Below, piece after piece: positions 54,977 through 63,624 of a stretch of DNA of 64,000 nt; position 1 is the stretch's first letter, and each line of letters starts with the position of its first letter. This DNA is from Nitrospirales bacterium (lineage in GTDB: Bacteria > Nitrospirota > Nitrospiria > Nitrospirales > UBA8639). The translations under genes and the position numbers were made by a program. The notes under the pieces are model-generated. The model was not told where the DNA came from. It saw only the letters and a list, made by a program, of their open reading frames with translations, and did not search any database. The DNA is taken from positions 171,291 to 235,290 of the forward strand of contig JAJDBM010000047.1 in assembly GCA_029261355.1 (NCBI GenBank), written 5' to 3'.

Positions 54977-57784
54977 TTACACTCCCACAGCTTCTTGAAT
55001 TGAATTTTCTACGGGTACTAATTGACATCGCCCCACGACCTCTTCCACATCGAGCAAATCAGTTACCCGTTCCTGCACAATGGCTGAGCAGAGAATACCG
55101 GGCTGATTGGATTTTGTTTGCGCCTTGACCTCTTCTTCAACAATATCCACAATCCTATCTACCGCTAATCCCACCTGACGGTGGCCTTGAGAAATCACGA
55201 CGAGCTGAAGTGTCTCTTGCTCAGATGATTGACTCTGTCCATACGTCGTCAAGACAGAAGAGAGGCGAATCACAGGAAGAATTTCTTGCCTGTACTGAAT
55301 CACTTCCTGCTCACCCGCGGTCTCTAGGGTTGAAAGAGGAATTTCTTCCAAGCGCGCCACCATTCCGAGTGGTATGGCCACTTGCCCGCTGTCGCCGACC
55401 TGAATAAGGAGTAACGACTTTCGACTTCCGCTGCTTTCTGAATTGACACCAAGATGGTCCGCATGGGTGTGCTCTCCACCTTCAATAGCCAACCCAACAC
55501 GTTTAGCTAATCCCATGACGTCCAAAATAAGTGCCACACGACCATCACCCATAATCGTGGCACCCGCAAGTACGGGAATGCCCTTGAGTTGCTTACTCAA
55601 GGGCTTCACTACAATCTCCTCGGTATCATTAATTTCATCGACAACTAACCCAAATCGAGCTCCATCTGCTTGCAACACAACAATGTTGATCACTTCAGAC
55701 TCATCATCAGCAAGAAGAGTAGATGGCGGAAGCTGGACAACTTTATTGAGATGAACAAGTGGCAATAAATTACCCCGGAGTCGACAAATAGGAGCGCCAT
55801 GAATATCCTCAATGGATTTTTTTATTGCACTGCCTTCTAGGCGCACTAATTCCAATAGACTAACTTGGGGAATAGCGAATCGCTCACCACCACTCGTCAC
55901 AATCAAGGCTGGAATAATGGCTAAAGTTAACGGAACCTTCAGTTTAAAGGTCGTGCCTTCGCCTAATTTGGTTGAGATATCAATCGTCCCACCAATCTTT
56001 TCAATATTCGTTCTCACGACATCCATCCCAACACCGCGACCAGAGACATTTGTCACTTTGGCTGCCGTTGAAAACCCTGGGAGAAAGATTAACGTGAGGA
56101 GCTCGCGTTCTTGCATACGTGAGATTTGCTCTTGAGTGACCACACCTCGCTTCACAGCAATCTCTGCGACCCGTTGCGCATTAATTCCACCACCATCATC
56201 TGTAATTTCAATATTCACCTGGCCACCCTCGTGATAGGCCCGAAGCAAGAGAACTCCTTCACGTGGCTTTCCATGTTGCTCTCGAATATCTGGTGGCTCC
56301 ACACCGTGATCGACTGAATTTCTCACCAAATGAGTCAACGGATCCTTAATCGCTTCAATCAACGTCTTATCTAATTCCGTTTCCTTTCCCTCCATCTCAA
56401 GACGAATTTCTTTACCGCAAGACAACGAAAGATCCCGCACGACTCGTGGAAATTTACTCCAGACATTTCCAATTTGCTGCATACGCGTTTTCATAATGCC
56501 TTCTTGTAATTCCGAGGTAATGAGACTCAATCGCTGTGACGAGGCCAATAACCCAGCATCTTCTTGCGTCCCAGAACATTGCAATATTTGATTTCGCGTT
56601 AAGACTAATTCACCAACCATATTCATGAGTTTATCGAGCAAACTCACATCGACTCGGATTGATGAATCAGCTGCTGATGGACCTTTTGAATCTTGAATAG
56701 GCGATTTAGTCTCATTTTTTGCGACCGTAGAAACCGACTCAGGACTCGTCTGTGCTGAGACACCTGAACTAATAGATGGTTCAGATTGAACAGGAAGTGG
56801 ATCGACTGTCTGGCTTTGAGGAGGAGAAGGGTTAACAGCGCTAGACTCTGATGTCGAAGGAACCGGCAAGGAAGCCAAACCCCCATCTTCCTTCAGCAAT
56901 GCCGTCAATTGTGCCTTAAGTTGAACATAGTCATCACTCCCATCATGCTTATTCGTTTCAATGCTGGCCAGCATCTGCCGTATCGCATCGACCATGGTGA
57001 GCAAGGCACTTGTTCGAGGTGGAGTCAGATCGAGTTCGCCATCTCGAATCAAACTAAGTAATGTCTCTCCAGTATGTGCAAGACTTTCTAATTTTGAATA
57101 GCCAAGAAAGGCACATGTGCCCTTAATAGTATGAATAGCGCGAAATATACTTGAAAGCGTATTGTCATCAGGAGTACCTTCAAGTTCGACAAGATCGCGT
57201 TCTACTTGACTTAAATTATCATCACTTTCAATGAGAAACTCTCCAATGGCTTCGTCCATCGCGGGATCAGATTCAACAGCGACGATTCCAACTGGCTCTG
57301 ATTCCGCGACCTCCGAATCATGCGCCGTCGTCTCTTGTGATGCGGGACTGTCATTGGAAGCATTGTGATCTGCTGATGTCCCAGACTGGTCAACAGTGAT
57401 TTCCCCAGTTTGCAAAGCGGTCAAACGTACCTTCAGTTCTTGATATTCTTCTTCACCATCAGTTCCTCCTTGCTCGATACATTCAAGCATTTGGCGAATG
57501 GCATCGACCATCGTTAACAGAGCACTGGTAATAGCAGGAGAAAGCGTGAGATCCCCATCCCTCACGAGACTCAAAAGGGTTTCACCTGTATGGGCTAAAC
57601 TCTCTAATTTGGAGTATCCAAGAAACGCACACGTTCCTTTGATAGTATGAATCGCACGAAATATGCTCGATAGGGTGTCCTGCTCAGGAGCCTCTTCCAT
57701 ATCAACCAAGTCACGTTCGACTTGGCCTAGATTTTCGTCACTTTCGATCAAAAACTCTGCTATCGCTGCATCCATTTCACCCAT
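54977..57784 (-). CDS. cheA: CheA-type histidine kinase with two Hpt and two CheW domains (set 2)
   Basis: A 935-residue CheA. Two near-identical Hpt domains: phospho-His46 and His218 (both in RAIHTIKGTCAFLGYS), 172 residues apart. Then a Ser/Pro-rich linker, dimerisation domain (LLDKLMNMVGELVLTRN), HATPase (DPLTHLVRNSVDHGVE, DDGGGI), a CheW domain and a second CheW-like domain (from ~780: LLLIQVGDSGQVAIPLGMV). Two phosphorylation sites could feed two receivers or tune timing. Length is much larger than the typical CheA of set 1. It starts with ATG; a second ATG three codons later is possible. Confidence 0.92.
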   Translation of the reverse strand: MGEMDAAIAEFLIESDENLGQVERDLVDMEEAPEQDTLSSIFRAIHTIKGTCAFLGYSKLESLAHTGETLLSLVRDGDLTLSPAITSALLTMVDAIRQMLECIEQGGTDGEEEYQELKVRLTALQTGEITVDQSGTSADHNASNDSPASQETTAHDSEVAESEPVGIVAVESDPAMDEAIGEFLIESDDNLSQVERDLVELEGTPDDNTLSSIFRAIHTIKGTCAFLGYSKLESLAHTGETLLSLIRDGELDLTPPRTSALLTMVDAIRQMLASIETNKHDGSDDYVQLKAQLTALLKEDGGLASLPVPSTSESSAVNPSPPQSQTVDPLPVQSEPSISSGVSAQTSPESVSTVAKNETKSPIQDSKGPSAADSSIRVDVSLLDKLMNMVGELVLTRNQILQCSGTQEDAGLLASSQRLSLITSELQEGIMKTRMQQIGNVWSKFPRVVRDLSLSCGKEIRLEMEGKETELDKTLIEAIKDPLTHLVRNSVDHGVEPPDIREQHGKPREGVLLLRAYHEGGQVNIEITDDGGGINAQRVAEIAVKRGVVTQEQISRMQERELLTLIFLPGFSTAAKVTNVSGRGVGMDVVRTNIEKIGGTIDISTKLGEGTTFKLKVPLTLAIIPALIVTSGGERFAIPQVSLLELVRLEGSAIKKSIEDIHGAPICRLRGNLLPLVHLNKVVQLPPSTLLADDESEVINIVVLQADGARFGLVVDEINDTEEIVVKPLSKQLKGIPVLAGATIMGDGRVALILDVMGLAKRVGLAIEGGEHTHADHLGVNSESSGSRKSLLLIQVGDSGQVAIPLGMVARLEEIPLSTLETAGEQEVIQYRQEILPVIRLSSVLTTYGQSQSSEQETLQLVVISQGHRQVGLAVDRIVDIVEEEVKAQTKSNQPGILCSAIVQERVTDLLDVEEVVGRCQLVPVENSIQEAVGV
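56894..57784 (-). repeat. Tandem duplication of the Hpt-coding region of cheA (set 2)
   Basis: Two copies, each about 375 bases, start 516 bases apart. Long identical stretches at protein level (from FLIESDxNLxQVERDLV to SLAHTGETLLSL) are joined by a variable linker of about 45 residues. DNA-level divergence suggests that the duplication is not recent. Confidence 0.85.
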
Positions 57785-58151
57785 AAGACGATGTCCCTTT
57801 CAGACTCCGTGCCAACAATTGGCTCTCGTAGATAGCGCTCTTCTGAAATATAGCCATTCGCCATGATTTCTCAAGATATACGCACCCTGACTAGGCAGAT
57901 TCAAAGAATCTGCTCCTTCTTCGGAATCTTGCTTGGAAAAGTTTAGGCAGACGCGTCCATTGCATTTTCAAAATTCACCTAGACGAGACTTCGTTAAGGA
58001 AAATTTTGCCGATCACATTGGCTGAACTTACCGAGGGTCAAGGGACTCAACTGACAAAGAGAAAAAATGGTTTGGAGGTATTTGGGAGAGGCTTAAGGCT
58101 GAGACCTGATAACTGACATGCAGATGCAAGGCATTGAACTTTATTCATTGG
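57785..58151. other. 367-base gap upstream of cheA (set 2): hairpin, no gene
   Basis: No supported gene. A perfect 8-base stem GCAGATTC/GAATCTGC with a 3-base loop lies at 57895-57913, about 110 bases before the cheA start; it lacks a T-run on the minus strand and could be an attenuator or weak terminator. The plus strand has GCCGATCA (58008-58015), but no plus-strand gene follows. Confidence 0.5.
57895..57913 (-). terminator. Hairpin in the cheA upstream region (low confidence)
   Basis: Eight-base perfect inverted repeat GCAGATTC-AAA-GAATCTGC. It could mark the end of the membrane-MCP transcript (stop 238 bases upstream on the minus strand) or the 5' leader of cheA. No U-tract follows. Confidence 0.3.
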
Positions 58152-59141
58152 TCACACAAGAACCGCATCGTTCTCGCTTCCATGAGGCTTCATTCGTAAT
58201 TCATTCATCGTATCTTGGAGGGCCGATAAGTCTTTCACCACACGTTCGAGTCGCTGACGAGAAATATCTTGAAATTGCATAGACATAACAATATCGGTCA
58301 CAGCATTGGCATGTTTCTGGGACGAATTGGTCGCATGAACAACTCCCTCTTGCATAGCCTTATTTTTGGCTTCAATCACTTGTGTGATTTCACCAATCCG
58401 CTCTTGCGTATCAAGGGCCCCGGTTAAATCAATGGAAGAAAAACCTTGCAAAGAACCGATAGCTTTTTCCGTACTCGAGTTCATCGCCTTAATCACTTGC
58501 TGAATATTCGCGGCTGCGATTTGGGAACGAGTGGCGAGCTTAGTCACCTCTTCAGCCACAACAGCGAAACCTCGCCCATGTTCGCCTGCTCGTGCAGCTT
58601 CAATGGCTGCATTCAAGGCCAATAATCGTGTTTGGTCGGCGATAAACTCAATTTCCTCTAACAATGGAGGAATACGTCTCGTACTTACCTCAACTTCCTC
58701 AACCACCGTCGCCACATCCATGCCTAACTTGGATGATTCCACGACGCTTTGAGCAAACTCTGAGACGATACGATTGGTTTCACCCATCAAAGAATGGTCT
58801 GAAGCATCATCATCACTCGTCAGGGCATCTCCACGAAGACGTTCCGCCGTCTCCTGCGACTCAGCCATCGCAGCATCCGTGATGTCTTGAAAACGAACGA
58901 TCAACTCCAAGACAGCTTCTTCCACAATTTCGACCACTTCGAGAAGATGTGTCTTGGCAACATCAATCACTGGCAATACTGATTCGGTACAATCGTGCAC
59001 AGCACGATCCTGGGTAAGCTGAATAATTTCCGACCGTAGGGCAGCCTCGCGCGTAGGCCACATATGCCTATGTAAAAAGACATAGGACAAGCCTGCCCCA
59101 AAAAATAAGGAAATCACGCTACAGATAATTATGACAACCAT
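58152..59141 (-). CDS. Membrane-anchored MCP-like signalling protein without ligand domain
   Basis: A 329-residue protein. One N-terminal TM segment (about 4-24) is followed directly by a short helical part and the MCP tip [32 protein letters not shown]. There is no HAMP or periplasmic sensor. The tip differs from the standard sequence at one site (TRLLAL for TNLLAL). The tail [17 protein letters not shown] resembles the CheZ-like/MCP C-terminal segment found in related short receptors. It could be a scaffold, a cytoplasm-facing redox or pH sensor, or a partner of the set-2 CheA. Position is between cheA and cheB. Confidence 0.85.
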   Translation of the reverse strand: MVVIIICSVISLFFGAGLSYVFLHRHMWPTREAALRSEIIQLTQDRAVHDCTESVLPVIDVAKTHLLEVVEIVEEAVLELIVRFQDITDAAMAESQETAERLRGDALTSDDDASDHSLMGETNRIVSEFAQSVVESSKLGMDVATVVEEVEVSTRRIPPLLEEIEFIADQTRLLALNAAIEAARAGEHGRGFAVVAEEVTKLATRSQIAAANIQQVIKAMNSSTEKAIGSLQGFSSIDLTGALDTQERIGEITQVIEAKNKAMQEGVVHATNSSQKHANAVTDIVMSMQFQDISRQRLERVVKDLSALQDTMNELRMKPHGSENDAVLV

Positions 59142-59249
59142 AGTGATGTTCCCACGATCGTACTCTCTCGAGAAATGAATATCCTCATTGATAATTTTTT
59201 GACGAAATACTTCGTTTTCTAGTCGCTACTCATAAGAGTAATATTTCAC

Positions 59250-59275
59250 ATGGAGGCAAAATAGTATTCCTCCAT
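59250..59275. repeat. Inverted repeat upstream of the membrane-MCP gene
   Basis: Perfect 7-base arms ATGGAGG/CCTCCAT separated by 12 bases, located after cheB on the minus strand and about 110 bases before the MCP-like ATG. It may be a hairpin that ends cheB transcripts or an operator. No T-run is present. Confidence 0.3.
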
Positions 59276-59279
59276 AACA

Positions 59280-59307
59280 AGTTCGGCCAGCAGACTGATA
59301 AACTTAA
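59280..59307 (-). promoter_or_regulatory. Sigma-28-like promoter of the membrane-MCP gene (candidate)
   Basis: Minus-strand TTAAGTTT (7 of 8 to TAAAGTTT), 12 bases, GCCGAACT (5 of 8, GCCGA intact). The spacer is one base long, the same as at the HTH-gene site. Chemoreceptor genes are typical sigma-28 targets. Confidence 0.4.
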
Positions 59308-59340
59308 CCAATTGAAACCAAAGATATCCGCCTACAAAAA

Positions 59341-60402
59341 TTACGAAACAGTTTTTAAATATGTCAACATGGCCGCAGGAAGATCTGAGAGAGAATAAAT
59401 CTTATCCACACCACCAGCTTTGATCGCTTCCTTGGGCATCCCAAACACAACACACGATGCTTCGTCTTGAGCGAGATTATATGCACCAGCATTTTTCATT
59501 TCTAACATTCCTGCCGCCCCATCGTTTCCCATCCCTGTTAATATCACACCAAGACTATTGGACCCGGCGTACCGCGCAACCGAATGAAACATGGCATCAA
59601 CCGATGGCCGATGTCGATTGACCGGTGGATTTTGATTGAGTGTAACTTGATAACGTGCACCACTTCGCCGGAGTTCCATATGATAATTCCCTGGAGCCAG
59701 AAGCGCTTGCCCTGGAAGAACACTATCTCCCTCTTCAGCTTCTTTTACCCCAATTTGACAGACATCATTGAGACGATTCGCGAAGGTTTTCGTAAAACGT
59801 TCTGGCATATGTTGCGTAATGACAATCGGTGGAACACTTGGAGGAAGGACTTCGAGTAATTCCTTCAACGCTTCAGTCCCACCCGTGGATGCCCCAATGG
59901 CAATAATCGTATCAGTCGTTTTGATCATCGAAGAATAGGTCGCCATCTCTCGAACACGATCCTGACTCACCGGAGTCGGTGTCCGCTTTCGAACCGTCGC
60001 CGCGGCCGCCGCTCTTATCTTACTCGTAATCGTTTCAGCCAGCTCCTCTAAACCATGTTGGACATCGATCTTAGGCTTGGTGATAAAATCGACCGCTCCG
60101 AATTCTAACGCACGCAATGTGGTATCACATCCTGATTCAGTGAGAGAACTCACCATGATAACTGGCATGGGCCGCCCTGCCATGACTTTTTGAAGAAACG
60201 TCAATCCGTCCATCTTTGGCATTTCCACATCGAGGGTCAGGACATCAGGATTCAAGCTTTTAATCTTGTCACGAGCTATATAGGGATCAGGCGCAGTCCC
60301 AACCACTTCAATCCCAGGGTCCTCCGATATCAACTCAGTCATCACACCACGAATCAAGGCTGAATCATCAACAATCAGTACTCGAATTTTCTTTTCACTC
60401 AT
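59341..60402 (-). CDS. cheB: Chemotaxis response regulator methylesterase CheB (second copy)
   Basis: A 353-residue CheB: receiver with Asp58 (LTLDVEMPKMDG), a linker, and methylesterase with IGASTGGTEALKE, ITQHMPERFT and MGNDGAAG. The ATG used has GGGAGG five bases upstream; the TTG five codons earlier would place this site inside the gene. It lies between cheD and the membrane MCP-like gene, so it may serve the same receptors as CheD and the third CheR. Confidence 0.95.
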   Translation of the reverse strand: MSEKKIRVLIVDDSALIRGVMTELISEDPGIEVVGTAPDPYIARDKIKSLNPDVLTLDVEMPKMDGLTFLQKVMAGRPMPVIMVSSLTESGCDTTLRALEFGAVDFITKPKIDVQHGLEELAETITSKIRAAAAATVRKRTPTPVSQDRVREMATYSSMIKTTDTIIAIGASTGGTEALKELLEVLPPSVPPIVITQHMPERFTKTFANRLNDVCQIGVKEAEEGDSVLPGQALLAPGNYHMELRRSGARYQVTLNQNPPVNRHRPSVDAMFHSVARYAGSNSLGVILTGMGNDGAAGMLEMKNAGAYNLAQDEASCVVFGMPKEAIKAGGVDKIYSLSDLPAAMLTYLKTVS

Positions 60403-60497
60403 TCCGTCCTCCCTCAAACTGTAAAAGATGAAGCGTAGACCTTACAAAACTAATCAAACGTGCTCCTACGTCTCACCCTTCATTATTCAAAATCTCC

Positions 60498-61106
60498 CTA
60501 GAACAACGTGACATCCCCAGCAGCTGGAGCTTTTTGAAGTGTAGATTCATACTGCTTTTCTTCTTTGACAATACTTTGCGATTGAACTTGATCCAATTTT
60601 TTTAGCAAAACCTTTCCGGTATCGGTAAAATAATAGACCTTTCGCGGACAGACATCTCCGACATCCACCTTTAAAGGTGGCATCCCTTCTTGCTCAAGGT
60701 AGTCTAAAGCCCAGGCTGCATTTTTGGCTCCGACATTCATAATCCCATCATAAATTTTCCCACCTCCAAACACTTTGGCTTCTAGACGACCACGGTGACC
60801 TCCACGACTCAAGAGGCCGTTAATCAACATTTCCATCGCATAGCTACCGTATCGACCTGACTCCGCCCAACTATCACTATCGCCGAAGCCGCTCGGTGCG
60901 GCGAGCATAAAATGATTCATCCCTCCGACACCAGCGATGGGATCACGAAGACACACTGAGATGCATGATCCCAATACGGTATAGACGATCATTGGTGAAT
61001 CACTTAAATAGTATTCACCGGGCATAATCACAGCGACTTCATGAGGAAAACGAGTATCCGTCATGCGTCGTATATGTCCGAAATCTAATGTTGCCGAGGA
61101 TGACAT
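60498..61106 (-). CDS. cheD: Chemoreceptor glutamine deamidase CheD
   Basis: A 202-residue CheD with catalytic Cys48 (VLGSCISVC) and His65 (GVGGMNHFML). CheD converts receptor glutamines to glutamates and, in some bacteria, helps CheC/CheX. A longer N terminus and a Lys/Gln-rich tail flank the domain. It is between the third cheR and the second cheB. No strong ribosome binding site was seen before ATG. Confidence 0.93.
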   Translation of the reverse strand: MSSSATLDFGHIRRMTDTRFPHEVAVIMPGEYYLSDSPMIVYTVLGSCISVCLRDPIAGVGGMNHFMLAAPSGFGDSDSWAESGRYGSYAMEMLINGLLSRGGHRGRLEAKVFGGGKIYDGIMNVGAKNAAWALDYLEQEGMPPLKVDVGDVCPRKVYYFTDTGKVLLKKLDQVQSQSIVKEEKQYESTLQKAPAAGDVTLF

Positions 61107-61174
61107 AAAGTACGCGTTACCCGTGAAAGAAAAGAGTTGTTATAAAGGATGGATGAATGTTCATAATTCAATAT

Positions 61175-61993
61175 TTACTGCTTTCGGTAAACTGTCGGTT
61201 GAACATAGTCAAATGGATGATCCACCCACTGCAAGCTTTCTGAATGTCCAATAAACAGATACCCTCCGGGCTTCAGGTATCGATAAAATTTGTGCACGAG
61301 TCGTGACTGCGTTTCTCGATCAAAGTAAATCATCACATTCCGACAGAACACGACATCCAAGGGGGTCTTAATAGGAAAGGCATCATCCATTAAATTGATA
61401 CGACGAAACCGTACAATTTCTGCTGTTGTCGGCTTCACTTTGTAGAAGTTTGACCGATCTCCTTTTCCCTTCAAAAAGTGGCGACGCACGATATCAGGAT
61501 CAAGGCTGGCCACTCGCTCATCCTCATAGATGCCAGCCGCGGCCTTGGCCAGGACTCGCGTTGAAATATCAGAGGCGAGCACCCGAAAATCCCATTGCTT
61601 GGGATTCGCCACTCCGTCGTACAAGGTCATGGCAATCGTGTAGGGTTCTTCTCCAGACGATGAGGCCGAAGACCAGATTCTCACTTGTTGAATGTCTGCT
61701 AACGTGGGAAGAATCTTGTCACGGAGAAAATCAAAATGTCCTGGCTCTCGAAAGAAATCTGTCTTATTTGTCGAAATGAGGTCCAACAAATTTGTCAATT
61801 CTTCTTGCCCGGCCTCCCCCCGCACATAATCTAGATATTCTTGATATGTATCTATTCCTAATTCACGCAGCCTCTTCCCTAATCGAGAAGCGATTAAAAT
61901 CTTTTTATCACCGGTAAAGGTAATACCAACTTGTTCATAGATGAATTCCTGAAATTGCGTATATTCAGTATCAGAAATGGTTGCATTCATCAT
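61175..61993 (-). CDS. cheR: Chemotaxis protein methyltransferase CheR (third copy)
   Basis: A 272-residue CheR: STNKTDFFREPGHF, SAM loop IWSSASSSGEEPYTIA and VVFCRNVMIYFD. The ATG used (first of two adjacent) begins at the family N terminus; the frame is open 18 codons further with a hydrophobic, unlikely extension. It is next to cheD and belongs to the last adaptation group. With this there are three CheR but two CheB genes in the window. Confidence 0.93.
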   Translation of the reverse strand: MMNATISDTEYTQFQEFIYEQVGITFTGDKKILIASRLGKRLRELGIDTYQEYLDYVRGEAGQEELTNLLDLISTNKTDFFREPGHFDFLRDKILPTLADIQQVRIWSSASSSGEEPYTIAMTLYDGVANPKQWDFRVLASDISTRVLAKAAAGIYEDERVASLDPDIVRRHFLKGKGDRSNFYKVKPTTAEIVRFRRINLMDDAFPIKTPLDVVFCRNVMIYFDRETQSRLVHKFYRYLKPGGYLFIGHSESLQWVDHPFDYVQPTVYRKQ

Positions 61994-62123
61994 GTCATAC
62001 TCGCTAAATGTTAAAAATAAATATGAGGAATAAAAACTGAGAAACAAAAAAATGGCAAGTGGCCCTCCACACGACTTCTTTTCATTTCAGTCCTAGACGT
62101 TCATGTATTTCATGTCACATGGT

Positions 62124-62591
62124 TCACACTGTTGAAAACCATTGAAAAAGCATGAGGTACACCAGATATGCCGTCAGAATAGTGCCGGAGAATGTACCTA
62201 CTAAGCACCGGCCCAACATGCGATGCCGATAAACTCCTTCAACCATGGCTCCAACACCCGTTCCATATCGAAGACGACTCAATCCGGTATACAGATTCGC
62301 AAGACCAAGACCAATCGTTGTGATCGCCAACGTCGTATGAATGACGAGCAGAGGCACATACAACTGCCAGTATTCATCTGATGTACCTCCGAATTGATCT
62401 CGTCCAAAAATCACCTGTTTGGTGACATATCCCACTAACCATAATCCCACTAGGGAACAGGCTGCGATCATCCATTTGGAATGTTGAGACACATCATGAA
62501 GCTTCGCAGATCGGACTCCAAGTAAGGCCATCACATAGGCGATGGTCATACTCCCTAATACCCCATACCAAATAAGATCACGGACTTCCAT
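62124..62591 (-). CDS. DUF420-like membrane protein
   Basis: About 155 residues with four hydrophobic segments (near residues 6-25, 36-55, 77-100, 129-150) and conserved LLVIHTTLAITTIGLGL and HRMLGRCLVG segments, a pattern of the DUF420 family found near cytochrome oxidase genes. Conserved histidines suggest a haem or copper role, but the function is unknown. The frame is open 33 codons further to a TTG at 62690 without a good ribosome binding site; the ATG start gives a membrane helix at the N terminus. It lies between cheR and the cytochromes. Confidence 0.7.
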   Translation of the reverse strand: MEVRDLIWYGVLGSMTIAYVMALLGVRSAKLHDVSQHSKWMIAACSLVGLWLVGYVTKQVIFGRDQFGGTSDEYWQLYVPLLVIHTTLAITTIGLGLANLYTGLSRLRYGTGVGAMVEGVYRHRMLGRCLVGTFSGTILTAYLVYLMLFQWFSTV

Positions 62592-62793
62592 GTCACGAAT
62601 CAAAGGAACGATACGATCAGCTCGAGAACTATTGTGAAGGCCAATTCCAACGCAACAGCCTGCGACCACTTTATCGGTCAGAAGAGACAAATAATGAACG
62701 GTATTTAACTATCGGGGAAAAGCACAATGTGAAGAGGAGTAATTTGTAGAAAGAAAGCCTCTTCAGGCTTATCTCGCTCTGAGGAAGGAAGAA

Positions 62794-62833
62794 AAAAAGG
62801 TGTGAGGAGAGTCCTTTCTCCTCACACCTTTTT
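62794..62833 (-). terminator. Strong Rho-independent terminator after the first Tll0287-like cytochrome
   Basis: A perfect 17-base stem (AAAAAGGTGTGAGGAGA with its complement) around a 6-base loop, with T-runs on both sides, so it can work in both directions. It is 24 bases after the cytochrome stop and separates this gene from the DUF420-like gene. Confidence 0.93.
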
Positions 62834-62857
62834 ATATTGTTATCTCGAATGTTGAGA

Positions 62858-63397
62858 TTATTTCATGCGTACAACAATTGCACCCATAAAATCACCTTTT
62901 TTCCAATCTGTCTTTGCTGTTTTAGGATGCTTGTTGTGGCAATCGGCACAACCATCAACAATGGCAAAGTCAGCAGACATTCCGATGGTTTGGCCACCAT
63001 CTTCGAACGTCACAACCTTTGCCTTACCTGACGCCAACTCAGCCAAGGCTTTCTTTTCAGCATCAGTCTTAGGGGCATTTGATGCATACAATGGACTGGT
63101 GCCCACTAAGCCTAACTCAAAGTCAGTGATTTTTGAACCAACGGCCTTCACGAATTGCGCAGGTAACATAATGGAATGATCAGCCTTCGCCCAATCCTCA
63201 TTCGGCTTTACACCACCGGCCTTCGCTTTTGCAACGATGTCTTTCACAAACACGGTTCTCGCAGCTTTGGCAGTCGCTAATATAAATTCAGCCGCCTTCC
63301 CCTTGCTAATGTCACCAGCTTGCGTTGCAGGAACCACCATGGCCATTCCCACAATAAAGGCACAGAACCCGGTCGAAACTCCCAACCAACTCTTCAT
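62858..63397 (-). CDS. Secreted c-type haem protein of the Tll0287/DUF3365 type
   Basis: A 179-residue protein with signal peptide (cleavage after ATQA, ~27) and one CxxCH haem site near the end (CADCH, 150-154). The PNEDWAKADHSIMLPAQFVKAVG and GMSADFAIVDG segments are the Tll0287 family core. It probably acts in the periplasm as an electron carrier or gas-binding protein. GGAGG is before ATG. The paralogue upstream is about 60 percent alike by eye over the shared part (not computed). The same fold is in the set-1 haem chemoreceptor. Confidence 0.85.
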   Translation of the reverse strand: MKSWLGVSTGFCAFIVGMAMVVPATQAGDISKGKAAEFILATAKAARTVFVKDIVAKAKAGGVKPNEDWAKADHSIMLPAQFVKAVGSKITDFELGLVGTSPLYASNAPKTDAEKKALAELASGKAKVVTFEDGGQTIGMSADFAIVDGCADCHNKHPKTAKTDWKKGDFMGAIVVRMK

Positions 63398-63580
63398 AAC
63401 ACCCCCTCCGTTGAGTGATAATAATAATGGCTAAGAAACGCCCCGATACGACTTTGGGTTACGGTAGCGCACAGTGCGAGGGATGTCAACAAAGAGGTAT
63501 GACGAAAAGGAAGAGTTAGAAAGAGAAAGAAACACCAAGAAATGGGGATCGCACCTAGAACCAGAAGACACGACGTGAGT

Positions 63581-63610
63581 AAGCGAGAGCGAATCAATCC
63601 GCTCTCGCTT
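63581..63610 (-). terminator. Hairpin terminator after the second cytochrome gene
   Basis: A perfect 11-base stem AAGCGAGAGCG/CGCTCTCGCTT with an 8-base loop, 14 bases after the stop of the right-edge cytochrome gene. The T-run is weak on the minus strand, so it may be leaky. Confidence 0.65.
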
Positions 63611-63624
63611 CTCTGATCGACAGT

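Noticed and set aside
58008..58015. GCCGATCA on the plus strand as a sigma-28 -10 box
   Set aside because: No -35 element at the right distance and no plus-strand gene downstream.
62592..62690. Longer DUF420-like protein starting at the TTG at 62690
   Set aside because: The extension is not hydrophobic or family-like and has no ribosome binding site. The same segment holds an ACCGATAA box, but no -35 partner, so no promoter was called either.
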